DNA of 64,000 nucleotides. Source: JBMNGH01 sp050949725. GTDB taxonomy: Bacteria > Bacillota > Thermosediminibacteria > Thermosediminibacterales > Tepidanaerobacteraceae. This document shows, piece by piece, positions 8,688 to 17,536 of this stretch; the first letter of the stretch is position 1, and each line of letters begins with the position of its first letter. The stretch covers positions 1 to 64,000 of the forward strand of contig JBMNGH010000002.1 of NCBI GenBank assembly GCA_050949725.1. The letters run 5' to 3'. A model generated the notes under the pieces. That model worked only from the letters and a program-made list of their open reading frames with translations. It ran no database searches and was not told the origin of the DNA. The position numbers and the translations under genes are program-made.

Positions 8688-9746
8688 ATGAAGTTCATCT
8701 ATAAATATTTAAATGATCGGTCAGCTTTAAACAGGTTCTTTTCATTTATTGTTTTCTCAATTTTAATACTATTTGTATTTCTAGAAAGGAATAGACTCAG
8801 TAACATATTTTTACCTTTTATTATTGGAATATTTATTTCGTATATTTTAAATCCAATCGTTGTTTTTTTAGTTGATAAAGGAATGAAAAGATGGGTTGCC
8901 GTAAGTCTATTATATTTTTTCCTGATAGGGTCAATAACAATTGCACTCGTTTTTGTGGTTCCACTTACATTGATTGAGCTTAATAAACTCATAAATGCGG
9001 TGCCGTCTTTTACTGAAGAAGCACAGCAAATCCTGGATGGAATGAGAGAAAGATATAAGGACATACTGCCACTTTCTATTCAGGAAACAATAGATAACAA
9101 TTTAAAATATCTTGAAAGTAGTGTTTTAGACTTTATTCAGACATGTGTTGATAGGACGATAACATTACTATCTAGCTTGCTCAGTGTGATTCTTGGTCCT
9201 ATCATCGGTTTTTATATATTAAAAGACTTAGGCATTATAAAAACTGCTATGTTGGGCCTTGTACCTGTTTCTTACCGAAAGAGATTACTAAAAATCCTAA
9301 AGACAATTGATATCACCTTTGGCAATTATATAAGAGCTCAGATTTTGGTGTGTTTTCTCGTAGGCTTCATGACGGCAATATCGCTATATATACTAAAGGT
9401 CGAATTCGCAATTTTAATTGGATTTATTGCTGGTATCACTAATATTATCCCTTATTTTGGACCATTTATCGGTGCCTTACCAGCTGTTTTGATTTCTGCA
9501 TTGCGTTATCCACAAAAAATCATTTGGATTGTCATTATAATTACAGTTATACACCAGTTGGAAAGTGGGATAATATCTCCTAACATATTGGGAAAAAAAG
9601 TTGGTTTACATCCACTTACGGTAATACTCTCACTTTTGGCAGGAGGAAGCTTTTTTGGATTTTGGGGCCTAATATTTGGAGTGCCAACAGCAGCTTTACT
9701 AAAACTTCTGCTAATACCTTATCTGACAAAAACAAAAACCGGATAA
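8688..9746 (+). CDS. AI-2E family (PerM-like) membrane transporter
   Basis: 352-residue polytopic membrane protein with about seven to eight hydrophobic segments. Family signatures visible include LPFIIGIFISYILNPIV near the N-terminus, LGPIIGFYILKD in the middle, and the C-terminal block NIIPYFGPFIGALPAVL followed by IISPNILGKKVGLHPLTVIL. Members export autoinducer-2 or act as Na+/H+ antiporters; the substrate cannot be told from sequence. In many Clostridia this gene sits between mnmA and alaS. Here an insertion sequence follows instead. Confidence 0.85.
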   Translation: MKFIYKYLNDRSALNRFFSFIVFSILILFVFLERNRLSNIFLPFIIGIFISYILNPIVVFLVDKGMKRWVAVSLLYFFLIGSITIALVFVVPLTLIELNKLINAVPSFTEEAQQILDGMRERYKDILPLSIQETIDNNLKYLESSVLDFIQTCVDRTITLLSSLLSVILGPIIGFYILKDLGIIKTAMLGLVPVSYRKRLLKILKTIDITFGNYIRAQILVCFLVGFMTAISLYILKVEFAILIGFIAGITNIIPYFGPFIGALPAVLISALRYPQKIIWIVIIITVIHQLESGIISPNILGKKVGLHPLTVILSLLAGGSFFGFWGLIFGVPTAALLKLLLIPYLTKTKTG

Positions 9747-9786
9747 TTCTTAGAGTAAAATTATCGTAGGCAATTCCAAAAAAATA

Positions 9787-9816
9787 ATGGGAAGAGCCAA
9801 AAAAAACTCTTCCCAT
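9787..9816. terminator. Hairpin inside the IS left end
   Basis: Perfect 10-bp arms ATGGGAAGAG (9787-9796) and CTCTTCCCAT (9807-9816) around an A-rich loop. There is no T-tract on the plus strand right after it, but the symmetrical layout could stop read-through from the AI-2E gene into the transposase. Confidence 0.45.
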
Positions 9817-9876
9817 AATCACGTCTTTCCTGTATGTTTGTAGTAGACAAGACCAACAAACAAGGAGGGACGTGAT

Positions 9877-11339
9877 ATGAATATTTTACCCTTAAAAGAC
9901 TTAACCTTCAAGGACATAGAGCAAGAATTTTTCAAACTGGGTTGTGAAATTGCTAGAAATCTTATGCAGCAGTTCCTGGAACAGGCTGATGAAGAGCTAT
10001 CAAAAAAAAGAGACAAAACCCAATTAAGACATAAAGGCAAGAAAACAACCACCATTAAAACCCTTATGGGAGAAGTGGTATTCAGAAGAAACATCTACAA
10101 AAAAGTTGCTGAAGACGGCCAGGTTCAGCACATTTACCTACTTGACGAAGCCCTTGGCTTTGAAAGTATCGGCACCATATCCCCTAATCTGGTAGAAAAG
10201 ATAATAGAGCTCAGCTGCCATAAATCCTACCGTCAAGTAGCCCAAACAATCAAAGAACTAACAAACCAAACCATAAGCCACCAGGCAGTATGGGATATCA
10301 TCCAAGCCGTAGGCCAAAGGCAAAGGGATGCAGAAGCTCAACTCATCAAAGCCTATAGAAACAATGAACTGTGTGGTGACCGAGAAGTATCATTACTTTT
10401 CGAGGAATCAGACGGCCTCTGGATACCCATGCAAGGCAAAAGTAGGCCCAAAAGAGGCAAAGGCCGTAAGGAACTAAAAATAGGTCTATCCTATGAAGGC
10501 TGGAAGCCCCGATACCCATCCTCCAAAGAATATATGACAGTAGGGAAAACAGTCTTTGCCGGTTTTCACCAAGCAGAAGACTTCCAAGACCTAAGAGAAG
10601 CCACCATAGCCTCAAGATACAACACTGATAAGATTAAACACAGGATACTAAACGGTGATGGAGCAATCTGGATTAGATACGCCCATGAGCCGGAAACAGG
10701 CATATTTCAATTAGATCCATACCATCTATCAAAAAACATAGTCAAAAACGTAAAAGATAAAAGAGCAAGATACTATATCAAAAGATGTCTAAAAGCCGGA
10801 GAGTTAAGCAAAGCATACACCAAAATAGAAAAATTGAAATATAAATGTAACGGTCTTGCCGATAGAATAAAGGAACTTAACGACCTGGAAAGCTACATAA
10901 AAAACAACCAAGACGGCATAATCAGCTACAAAGACAGAATAGAAATGGAAATCTCCAACCCACCGGAAGGATTGGAATACCGAAATCTTGGGACCATGGA
11001 AAAGAACGTAGACATATTTGCCAAACGCATGAAAGGAGGCAAGAGTTGGAGCGAGGAAGGAGCCACTAACCTAGCAAAAATCATTGCTCTTAAAATGGGA
11101 GAAAACTTTAAGGATAAAATTGCCGCCCTTATATCAGACAAGTATCGGATAGATTAACAGAACGCTTTGAAGAAAGCATCAAAAACACCCGAAAGAACAT
11201 AGACAAGACCATAAAAAAGGAGATTTACCCATTACACCGTGGAAAAATACCTTTTTCCGATTGCAAGATGACCAATGGAAGGCGAGTTATCCGCAATTTA
11301 TTTAACATGCAGGATTTTTGTGAACTAACCTACCGTTAA
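9877..11339 (+). pseudogene. ISLre2 family transposase, frameshifted
   Basis: The first frame runs 9877-11157 (426 residues) with the UPF0236/ISLre2 features: the N-terminal HKGKKTTTIKTLMGEVVFRR, the SHQAVWDIIQAVGQR block, and catalytic-region segments FEESDGLWIPMQ and LNGDGAIWIRYA. It stops early after DKYRID. The family C-terminus continues in another frame from ~11145 (SDRLTERFEESIKN through GKIPFSDCKMTNGRR to LTYR, stop 11337-11339). One missing base near 11142-11144 explains the break (aagta for aagtta). A strong GGAGG lies before the ATG. Probably inactive, unless the shift is a sequence error. Confidence 0.85.
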
Positions 11340-11656
11340 AACAGCCCTAGTAGGTAGGCTTACTTGATGTTGCCCAAAAATAACCTAATACATGAAAGGA
11401 AGTAACTGACATAAATGAGACCGTAAATGTCTGCCCTTGGCCAGTCGAAACGACATGCAATGCTCAATATCAAGGCTGGCTATAAAGCCAATCTTGGGGT
11501 TTGTCTTGACATGGAGAAGGTATTATTGGCCATTTTTGGCGCCAGCCAAACTAGACCCAGCGGCTAAGGAAATGGCAACTTCTTGAATAAGATAGATTCA
11601 GGAAAGACAAAAAAATTGCCTACTTATACTTGACTCAAACGGATAATTTACAAATA

Positions 11657-11685
11657 TTGCACTAGGTCTTGATTTATGATATACT
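11657..11685 (+). promoter_or_regulatory. Promoter of the rpsB operon
   Basis: TTGCAC at 11657-11662, 17-base spacer, TATACT at 11680-11685. It lies just outside the right end of the insertion sequence and drives the rpsB-tsf block. Confidence 0.65.
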
Positions 11686-11703
11686 ACTTCCGGTAAATAC
11701 ACA

Positions 11704-11757
11704 CGCTGGCCAATTTCAAAGGTGGTGCCTCAAGGGCTTCTTTGAAAGATGAGGCTG
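11704..11757 (+). promoter_or_regulatory. Structured rpsB leader, possible S2 autoregulatory element
   Basis: The ~95-base untranslated leader holds a perfect 8-bp stem TTTCAAAG (11714-11721) with CTTTGAAA (11740-11747). Flanking GCTGGC repeats and a GCCTC/GAGGC pair offer a competing fold. Ribosomal protein S2 operons often carry such leaders; that this one binds S2 is inference. Confidence 0.4.
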
Positions 11758-11787
11758 GCGGAGGCAAAAACCAAGGAGGTGAGAACT

Positions 11788-12489
11788 ATGTCGGTAGTTT
11801 CTATGAAACAATTGTTAGAAGCAGGAGTGCATTTCGGTCATCAGACGAGAAGATGGAACCCCAAGATGAAGGAATACATCTTTACAGAAAGAAATGGGAT
11901 CTATATCATTGATTTGCAAAAAACCGTAAAAAAAATGGATGAAGCTTATGAATTCATCAGAAATATTGCGGAAGAAGACGGCAATATACTTTTTGTCGGC
12001 ACAAAAAAACAGGCTCAGGAGTCTATCCAGGAAGAAGCTCAACGTTGTGGTATGTTTTTTGTAAATCAAAGATGGCTTGGCGGAATGTTAACAAACTTTA
12101 AAACCATTCGCAAAAGGGTTGACAGACTTTACGAACTTGAAAAAATGGAAGAAGACGGTTTATTTGAGGTATTGCCTAAAAAAGAGGTAATCACCCTAAA
12201 ACATGAACAAGAGCGGCTTGAAAAATATTTGGGTGGCATAAAAAAGATGACTGAACTTCCACAGGCTCTTTTTGTAGTCGATCCCAGAAAAGAGAAGATA
12301 GCTGTTCTGGAAGCCAGAAAACTTCAGATTCCAATAGTAGCAATTGTTGATACTAATTGTGATCCCGATGAGGTAGATTATGTGATTCCGGGCAATGACG
12401 ATGCTATTCGGGCTGTAAAGCTCTTGACTGAAAAGATTGCGGACGCAGTATTAGAAGGTAAACAAGGTGAACAAATGGAATCAGAATAG
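11788..12489 (+). CDS. rpsB: 30S ribosomal protein S2
   Basis: Ribosomal S2, a late-assembling small-subunit protein that also helps S1 binding. The start of the product, MSVVSMKQLLEAGVHFGHQT, and RWNPKMKEYIFTERNGIYII are diagnostic, as are FVGTKKQAQ, RWLGGMLTNFKTI and the C-terminal IPIVAIVDTNCDPDEVDY. I place the start at ATG 11788, preceded by AAGGAGGTGAG, not at the upstream in-frame ATG, giving 233 residues. It is followed by tsf, the universal pairing. Confidence 0.96.
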   Translation: MSVVSMKQLLEAGVHFGHQTRRWNPKMKEYIFTERNGIYIIDLQKTVKKMDEAYEFIRNIAEEDGNILFVGTKKQAQESIQEEAQRCGMFFVNQRWLGGMLTNFKTIRKRVDRLYELEKMEEDGLFEVLPKKEVITLKHEQERLEKYLGGIKKMTELPQALFVVDPRKEKIAVLEARKLQIPIVAIVDTNCDPDEVDYVIPGNDDAIRAVKLLTEKIADAVLEGKQGEQMESE

Positions 12490-12499
12490 CATTTAACGT

Positions 12500-12531
12500 A
12501 AGGTAAGGGAGGGCATGTTCACCCTTACCTT
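12500..12531 (+). terminator. Hairpin between rpsB and tsf (attenuator-like)
   Basis: Arms AAGGTAAGGG (12500-12509) and CCCTTACCTT (12522-12531) with a 12-base loop and only a weak T run. It may give partial termination, so that S2 and EF-Ts are made at different levels. Confidence 0.6.
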
Positions 12532-12582
12532 TAGTATAATAATCATAGTGCAAATATTTTAACATTATGGGAGGCATAATTA

Positions 12583-13206
12583 ATGATAACACCCGAACAG
12601 GTAAAGAACTTGAGAGAGCGAACCGGTGCCGGAATAATGGATTGCAAAAAAGCTCTCGTTGAAACAAACGGTGATTTAGACAAGGCTGTCGTTGCGCTTC
12701 GAGAAAAAGGCCTTGCTAAGGCGGCAAAAAAGATTGGCAGAGTAGCATCAGAAGGTGTTATTGATTCCTATATACATGGTAATGGGCGAATAGGTGTTCT
12801 GGTGGAGGTGAATTGTGAAACCGATTTTGTTGCAAAAAATGAGGAGTTTAAAAATCTTGTAAAAGATATAGCAATGCAAATAGCCGCATCAAATCCAAAA
12901 TACATTTCAAAAGATGATGTTCCGGAGAGTGTTATCCAAAAGGAACGAGAAATTTTAAAAGCCCAGGCGATAAATGAAGGCAAGCCAGAACACATTGCTG
13001 AAAAAATTGTTGATGGTAGAATTAATAAGTATTATGAAGAAAACTGCCTGCTTGAGCAGCCATATATTCGGGACCCTGACAAAAAGGTCTCTCAGCTAAT
13101 CATGGAAAAAATTGCAGTAATCGGAGAAAATATTTCTGTTAGCAGATTCACACGGTATGAAAGGGGCGAAGATGTAGAATCCGCTTCAATCGTTAATAAT
13201 GCTTAA
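12583..13206 (+). CDS. tsf: Elongation factor Ts
   Basis: Nucleotide exchange factor for EF-Tu. N-terminal UBA-like domain: VKNLRERTGAGIMDCKKALVE, with the TDFVAKN motif that contacts EF-Tu at about residue 80. Length 207 matches the short single-core EF-Ts of Firmicutes. GGGAGG upstream of the ATG. Ends in a strong terminator, with pyrH starting ~90 bases later. Confidence 0.96.
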   Translation: MITPEQVKNLRERTGAGIMDCKKALVETNGDLDKAVVALREKGLAKAAKKIGRVASEGVIDSYIHGNGRIGVLVEVNCETDFVAKNEEFKNLVKDIAMQIAASNPKYISKDDVPESVIQKEREILKAQAINEGKPEHIAEKIVDGRINKYYEENCLLEQPYIRDPDKKVSQLIMEKIAVIGENISVSRFTRYERGEDVESASIVNNA

Positions 13207-13236
13207 GAGAGACACCGTATAAGTGTCTCTCTTTTA
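13205..13236 (+). terminator. Rho-independent terminator after tsf
   Basis: Eleven-bp stem AAGAGAGACAC (13205-13215) with GTGTCTCTCTT (13223-13233), a 7-base loop and a short T run. Confidence 0.85.
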
Positions 13237-13294
13237 AAAAGAGGAATTTGAACATTGGTATAGAATTTATTTTTTAGTGAAGAGAGGGTTTTGG

Positions 13295-14008
13295 ATGCAC
13301 AAACCTATATATAAGAGACTTATTCTGAAAATTAGCGGTGAAGCATTAGCTGGTGAGAAGGGCTTCGGTATAGATCAGGACATATTAAATTCCATAGCCG
13401 ATCAAATAAAAGAGGTTCATGAACTAGACATTCAAGTAGCGATTGTCGTGGGCGGGGGCAACATTTGGCGGGGTAGGAACTCCAAACAGATGGACCGTGC
13501 CACAGCAGATTACATGGGAATGCTTGCAACGGTAATTAACGCATTGGCTTTACAGGATGCACTGGAAAACCGAAATGTGCAGACAAGGGTTCAAACAGCG
13601 ATAGAGATGAGAGAGATAGCCGAGCCTTATATTAGGCGTAGAGCAATTAGGCACCTTGAAAAACGCCGTGTTGTGATTTTTGCGGCAGGGACAGGCAATC
13701 CATTTTTTTCGACTGATACTACTGCTGCACTCAGGGCGGCAGAGATTGAAGCAGAAGTAATTTTGCTTGCAAAAAAAGTCGATGGTGTCTACGATTCAGA
13801 TCCAATCGAGAATCCGAATGCCAGAAAATTTGAAAAGCTGGATTATATCGATGTGTTAAAACAGGGTTTAGGCGTTATGGATTCGACGGCTACATCGCTT
13901 TGTATGGATAACAGTATTCCCATAATTGTATTCGGCATAAATACACCCGGTAATATTAAAAGGGTGGTTTTTGGTGAAAATATTGGAACATATGTCAGGG
14001 GGTGTTGA
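13295..14008 (+). CDS. pyrH: UMP kinase
   Basis: Phosphorylates UMP to UDP; hexameric bacterial enzyme of the amino-acid kinase fold. Motifs: LKISGEALAG at the N-terminus, VVGGGNIWRG, the MLATVINALALQDALE segment and the FAAGTGNPFFSTDTTAALRA loop. ATG 13295 follows AGAGAGGG and gives 237 residues; a GTG six codons upstream is less well placed. Three bases of the stop region overlap the frr translation signals, so the two genes are coupled. Confidence 0.95.
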   Translation: MHKPIYKRLILKISGEALAGEKGFGIDQDILNSIADQIKEVHELDIQVAIVVGGGNIWRGRNSKQMDRATADYMGMLATVINALALQDALENRNVQTRVQTAIEMREIAEPYIRRRAIRHLEKRRVVIFAAGTGNPFFSTDTTAALRAAEIEAEVILLAKKVDGVYDSDPIENPNARKFEKLDYIDVLKQGLGVMDSTATSLCMDNSIPIIVFGINTPGNIKRVVFGENIGTYVRGC

Positions 14009-14013
14009 TAAAA

Positions 14014-14571
14014 GTGGTCAAAAGTCTTTTTGATGAATCAGAAAGAAAAATGAAAAAGGTTATTGCAAGTCTTAAAGAGGAATATGCTTCAATAAGAACG
14101 GGGAGAGCCTCTACAGCACTTTTGGACAAGGTGTATGTTGACTACTATGGAGCTGCAACGCCAGTAAATCAGGTTGCATCAGTTAGCGCACCGGAACCAA
14201 AAATGATTCTTATTCAACCATGGGAAACTCAGATGCTAGGGGCTATTGAAAAGGCAATATTAAAATCAGACCTAGGCCTAAATCCCAACAATGATGGCAA
14301 GGTAATAAGACTTATTTTGCCCGATTTGACGGCAGAGAGACGTCAGGAACTCGTCAAACTGGCCAGAAAAAAATCAGAGGACGCAAGGGTTGGTGTAAGA
14401 AATATTCGTCGAGAATACAATGATATTTTAAAGAAAATGCAAAAAAACGGAGATATATCTGAAGATGAGCTTAAACGCTCTCAGGACGAAATACAAAAGA
14501 TTACTGATAAATACATTGACGAGGTAGATAAAGTGTTGTCAGCAAAAGAAAAAGAAATTATGGAGGTATAA
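14014..14571 (+). CDS. frr: Ribosome recycling factor
   Basis: Splits post-termination ribosomes together with EF-G. The helical-bundle signature is complete: SLKEEYASIRTGRASTALLD, then YYGAATPVNQVASVSAPEP, and a C-terminal helix with SEDELKRSQDEIQKITDKYI. GTG 14014 (or TTG 14005) is served by the CAGGGGGTG site inside the end of pyrH; 185-188 residues, normal for the family. Confidence 0.95.
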   Translation: MVKSLFDESERKMKKVIASLKEEYASIRTGRASTALLDKVYVDYYGAATPVNQVASVSAPEPKMILIQPWETQMLGAIEKAILKSDLGLNPNNDGKVIRLILPDLTAERRQELVKLARKKSEDARVGVRNIRREYNDILKKMQKNGDISEDELKRSQDEIQKITDKYIDEVDKVLSAKEKEIMEV

Positions 14572-14628
14572 TTCCTTAGTAAGGTTAAGTAAGAACCTTA
14601 AAATGAGGTATTACTGGAGGTTTACGCC

Positions 14629-14862
14629 ATAGAAAAAATATCATACGACTTGATTAATATTCCAATTTTGACGGCCAAGGAAATACTTAGTAAAAATAAT
14701 ATTAAAATCGATTGTATAAAGCATACCAAACCTCTTGTAGCTTTCAGTCAACCTGTAGAAGAGAGGGTCGTAAGGGTAGACATAAACAATTTGAGTGGTA
14801 GCGTTACGTTAATAACTGCTTTTTTTCCAATCATTGATATCAGTGAAGATAACCAAATTTAA
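14629..14862 (+). CDS. Small conserved-type protein between frr and uppS, apparent ATA start
   Basis: 77 residues if started at the ATA at 14629, eight bases after a perfect GGAGG (14616-14620); 70 if started at TTG 14650, which is ~30 bases from that site. Clostridial genomes often have a small unnamed gene at this spot, with an N-terminal helix (TAKEILSKNNIKIDCI) and a VVRVDINN strand in the second half as here. Function unknown. The frame is open back to a stop at 14599 with no ATG/GTG. Confidence 0.55.
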   Translation: MEKISYDLINIPILTAKEILSKNNIKIDCIKHTKPLVAFSQPVEERVVRVDINNLSGSVTLITAFFPIIDISEDNQI

Positions 14863-14864
14863 TA

Positions 14865-14888
14865 ACCCCCTCAAAAAGAGGGGGTTTA
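14865..14888 (+). terminator. Short GC-rich hairpin before uppS
   Basis: Arms CCCCCTC (14866-14872) and GAGGGGG (14878-14884), loop of five A, then TTTATT. The T run is short, so termination may be partial. Confidence 0.65.
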
Positions 14889-14914
14889 TTGTAGTAAACA
14901 TTGGAGGAACACTT

Positions 14915-15655
14915 ATGACTACTGAAGAGCTTAACACTAGTCGCCTAGACAAAAACAAGATACCTAAACACATTGCAATTATAATGGATGGGAATGGAAG
15001 GTGGGCCAAGAAAAGGGGTTTACCCCGTATTGCAGGTCATTGGGTTGGTGCCGAGGCATTGAGAGACATTGTTGAATTTTGTTCAGAAATTGGCTTAGAG
15101 GCACTGAGCGTATTTGCGTTTTCCACAGAAAACTGGAAAAGGCCTGAATACGAGGTATCGACTATATTCAATTTACTTCTGTACTATTTCAAAAAAGAAG
15201 TTGAAGAGTTACATAAGAATAACATTAGAATAAAGGTTAGTGGAAGATGGGAAGAACTGCCAGACCGAATAGTAAATGAAATAAAAAAAAGCATAGCGCG
15301 TACTGAAAATAATACGGGTCTTATCTTAAACATTGTCTTGAATTATGGGGCAAGGAATGAAATCATAGAAGCGTGCAAACATATATGTCGCGATTTTAAA
15401 AATGGATTGATAAAAGAAGATGACATCGATGAAACAATGTTTGGAAGTTATTTGTATACAAGAGGTTTGCCAGACCCTGATCTATTGATCAGGCCGAGCG
15501 GAGAATTGAGAGTAAGTAATTTTTTGTTATGGCAAATTGCTTATTCCGAACTTTGGTTTACAGATACTTATTGGCCGGATTTCAAACCAAAAGACCTTTT
15601 AAATGCTTTAGCAGATTATCAAAGCAGAGAGCGCAGATTTGGGGGTTTAAAGTAA
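14915..15655 (+). CDS. uppS: Isoprenyl transferase (undecaprenyl diphosphate synthase)
   Basis: Cis-prenyltransferase that makes the undecaprenyl carrier for cell-wall synthesis. It has IPKHIAIIMDGNGRWAKKRG with the catalytic Asp, FAFSTENWKRP, and the late RPSGELRVSNFLLWQ and YWPDF motifs. ATG 14915 follows TTGGAGGAAC and gives 246 residues. Two usually invariant spots differ: the NYGGR motif is NYGAR, and RTSGE.RLSNF is RPSGELRVSNF. Both sit near the diphosphate site, but the fold and other residues are intact. Confidence 0.94.
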   Translation: MTTEELNTSRLDKNKIPKHIAIIMDGNGRWAKKRGLPRIAGHWVGAEALRDIVEFCSEIGLEALSVFAFSTENWKRPEYEVSTIFNLLLYYFKKEVEELHKNNIRIKVSGRWEELPDRIVNEIKKSIARTENNTGLILNIVLNYGARNEIIEACKHICRDFKNGLIKEDDIDETMFGSYLYTRGLPDPDLLIRPSGELRVSNFLLWQIAYSELWFTDTYWPDFKPKDLLNALADYQSRERRFGGLK

Positions 15656-15659
15656 CAAG

Positions 15660-16472
15660 ATGCGTGCAAGGATACTGAGTGCGGTGTTAGGTGTTCTTCT
15701 GGCAGGGTATGTAATAGGTGCTGGTGGCTGGATATTTTTTGTTGGGATTTCAGCCGTAAACATACTGTCAATATATGAACTTCATGAGGCTTTCAAAAAA
15801 TTAAATGTACATATAGCTTTTAACATTTGTTCATTTTTTTCTTTTTTATTGCTATACACGGCATCATTCATGCAAGATGTATTCTTTATTTTTGTTCCAT
15901 TTTGTATTGCATTAATGATTATATTTATATTTTTATACAGTATAATAAATAATAACAGAAATGATTTTACAGATGTTGTTTTTACTGTTTTTACATTTGT
16001 CTACACTTCAGTATTATTTACGTACTTTATATTGACTAGGTCTTTACCTTTAGGTAAGCAACTCGTTTGGTGGATCTTCATAATAACCTGGGCTTGTGAC
16101 ATAGGAGCTTTCCTTGCAGGTACAATGTTCGGCAAAAAGAAAATTACCCCGACTATTAGTCCCCATAAAACCTTAGAAGGAAGTATAGGTGGTTTATTAA
16201 TCAGCGTGATAATAAGTGTAATTTTCGCCAAGATGTTTTTGGCCGAAGTATCAGTATTGAATGCTTTAATACTGGGAATCATTATTGGTATTTGCTCTCA
16301 GCTTGGTGATATTTCTGCATCCTTAATTAAACGTTGCTGCGGCATAAAAGATTTTTCCAACATTATACCGGGTCACGGCGGTATTCTCGACAGATTCGAT
16401 AGTGCCCTTTTTTCATTTCCCGCCGCGTACTACTATATTGCCATTATCCTTAATAAGGGTGGGTTTCTATAG
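15660..16472 (+). CDS. cdsA: Phosphatidate cytidylyltransferase
   Basis: Membrane enzyme making CDP-diacylglycerol, the first committed step of phospholipid synthesis. About eight hydrophobic segments. The family signature is in the C-terminal half: ISPHKTLEGSIGGL, GDISASLIKRCCGIKDFSNI and PGHGGILDRFDS. 270 residues. It starts four bases after uppS and overlaps the next gene by one base. Confidence 0.94.
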   Translation: MRARILSAVLGVLLAGYVIGAGGWIFFVGISAVNILSIYELHEAFKKLNVHIAFNICSFFSFLLLYTASFMQDVFFIFVPFCIALMIIFIFLYSIINNNRNDFTDVVFTVFTFVYTSVLFTYFILTRSLPLGKQLVWWIFIITWACDIGAFLAGTMFGKKKITPTISPHKTLEGSIGGLLISVIISVIFAKMFLAEVSVLNALILGIIIGICSQLGDISASLIKRCCGIKDFSNIIPGHGGILDRFDSALFSFPAAYYYIAIILNKGGFL

Positions 16473-17536
16473 TGAAGTTAATAGAAAACGACTATAAACC
16501 TTTAATAATATTATTTTTAACTATAGCAATAAGTGCCTTGGCTATTTTGCTCATATTAAAGTATCTTCTCCCGCTGTTTATTGGTATTTTAATAGCCATT
16601 CTGGCAGAACCCCTGATAAACTTTTTGAGTAAGCGGACAAAGCTTACCAGAGGGATATCAGCAGGTTTAATTATATTTTTTGTATTCATTGCTTTCTTGT
16701 ACGGTTTAATATTGGTCATAATGAGACTTTTGTTTGAACTAAGAAAGCTTATTAACATGTTGCCGAATATTAATAATATTATTGATGAACTAACTGATTA
16801 CTTTATAAACATATTTGAAAGTGTGCCTGATGAAACAGTTGTGTTCTTAGAGGCAAATATAAATCAAATACTGAAATACATAGAAGGGTTAGCCTCAAAT
16901 TTTTACGGTTTATTGGTTAATAAAATAGGGATGCTGCCTAATGTATTGATAAATGTATTTATTTTCATGATTTTTACTTTATTGTTTGGATTTTTTTTAA
17001 CAAAGGACAAGAACAGTATCATTTTAACCGCGAAAAGGATAATACCCAGTTCCTTACAGAATAAATTAAAGGCAATACATATAGAATTGTTATTTTCTTT
17101 CGTCAGACTATTAAAGGCACAAATAGTGCTTGTCATGATTTCCACATTAATAACTGTTACAGGTTTTTATATATTGAAGGTGGAATATGCACTAATACTC
17201 GGCTTGTTGTGTGGGTTACTTGATATTTTGCCGGTCGTTGGCCCAAGCATTATCTTTGTTCCATGGATCATATTTTGTCTGATAACGGGTAATATAGTGA
17301 TGTCGATCGGTTTGCTAGTGTTATATTTGATTGTATTGGGTTCAAGACAACTGCTGCAGGCAAAAATTATAGGTTACAACCTCGGCATAGACCCTTTCAT
17401 TACACTTCTGTCTATTTATTTGGGGATCCAGTTTTTCGGTGTTCTCGGCTTGTTCATTGGGCCTATAGTTGTCGTTATCGTCAGGGCTTTGCTGCACTCC
17501 GGACTAATACCGCCTTTATACAATAATAATAGATGA
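16472..17536 (+). CDS. AI-2E family permease, YtvI-like
   Basis: 354-residue polytopic membrane protein of the AI-2E/UPF0118 family, second in this window. Features: LPLFIGILIAILAEPLINFL at the N-terminus, a loop of ~100 residues, and the C-terminal LDILPVVGPSIIFVPWIIF and YNLGIDPFITLLSIYLGIQF blocks. The pattern resembles the sporulation membrane protein YtvI more than the upstream family member. It starts with GTG overlapping the cdsA stop and overlaps rseP, in the position that dxr normally fills between cdsA and rseP. Confidence 0.78.
   Translation: MKLIENDYKPLIILFLTIAISALAILLILKYLLPLFIGILIAILAEPLINFLSKRTKLTRGISAGLIIFFVFIAFLYGLILVIMRLLFELRKLINMLPNINNIIDELTDYFINIFESVPDETVVFLEANINQILKYIEGLASNFYGLLVNKIGMLPNVLINVFIFMIFTLLFGFFLTKDKNSIILTAKRIIPSSLQNKLKAIHIELLFSFVRLLKAQIVLVMISTLITVTGFYILKVEYALILGLLCGLLDILPVVGPSIIFVPWIIFCLITGNIVMSIGLLVLYLIVLGSRQLLQAKIIGYNLGIDPFITLLSIYLGIQFFGVLGLFIGPIVVVIVRALLHSGLIPPLYNNNR

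Larger units (their letters stand above)
9766..11623 (+). mobile_element. ISLre2-type insertion sequence
   Basis: The terminal inverted repeats can be read: GTAGGCAATT at 9766-9775 and its complement AATTGCCTAC at 11614-11623. A second matching inner block is GTCTTTCCTG at 9823-9832 and CAGGAAAGAC at 11599-11608. The left end carries an extra ~45 bases with a hairpin relative to the right end. Between them lies one transposase frame (frameshifted) and ~260 bases of non-coding 3' sequence. The element separates the AI-2E permease from the rpsB promoter. Target duplication is unclear. Confidence 0.75.
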
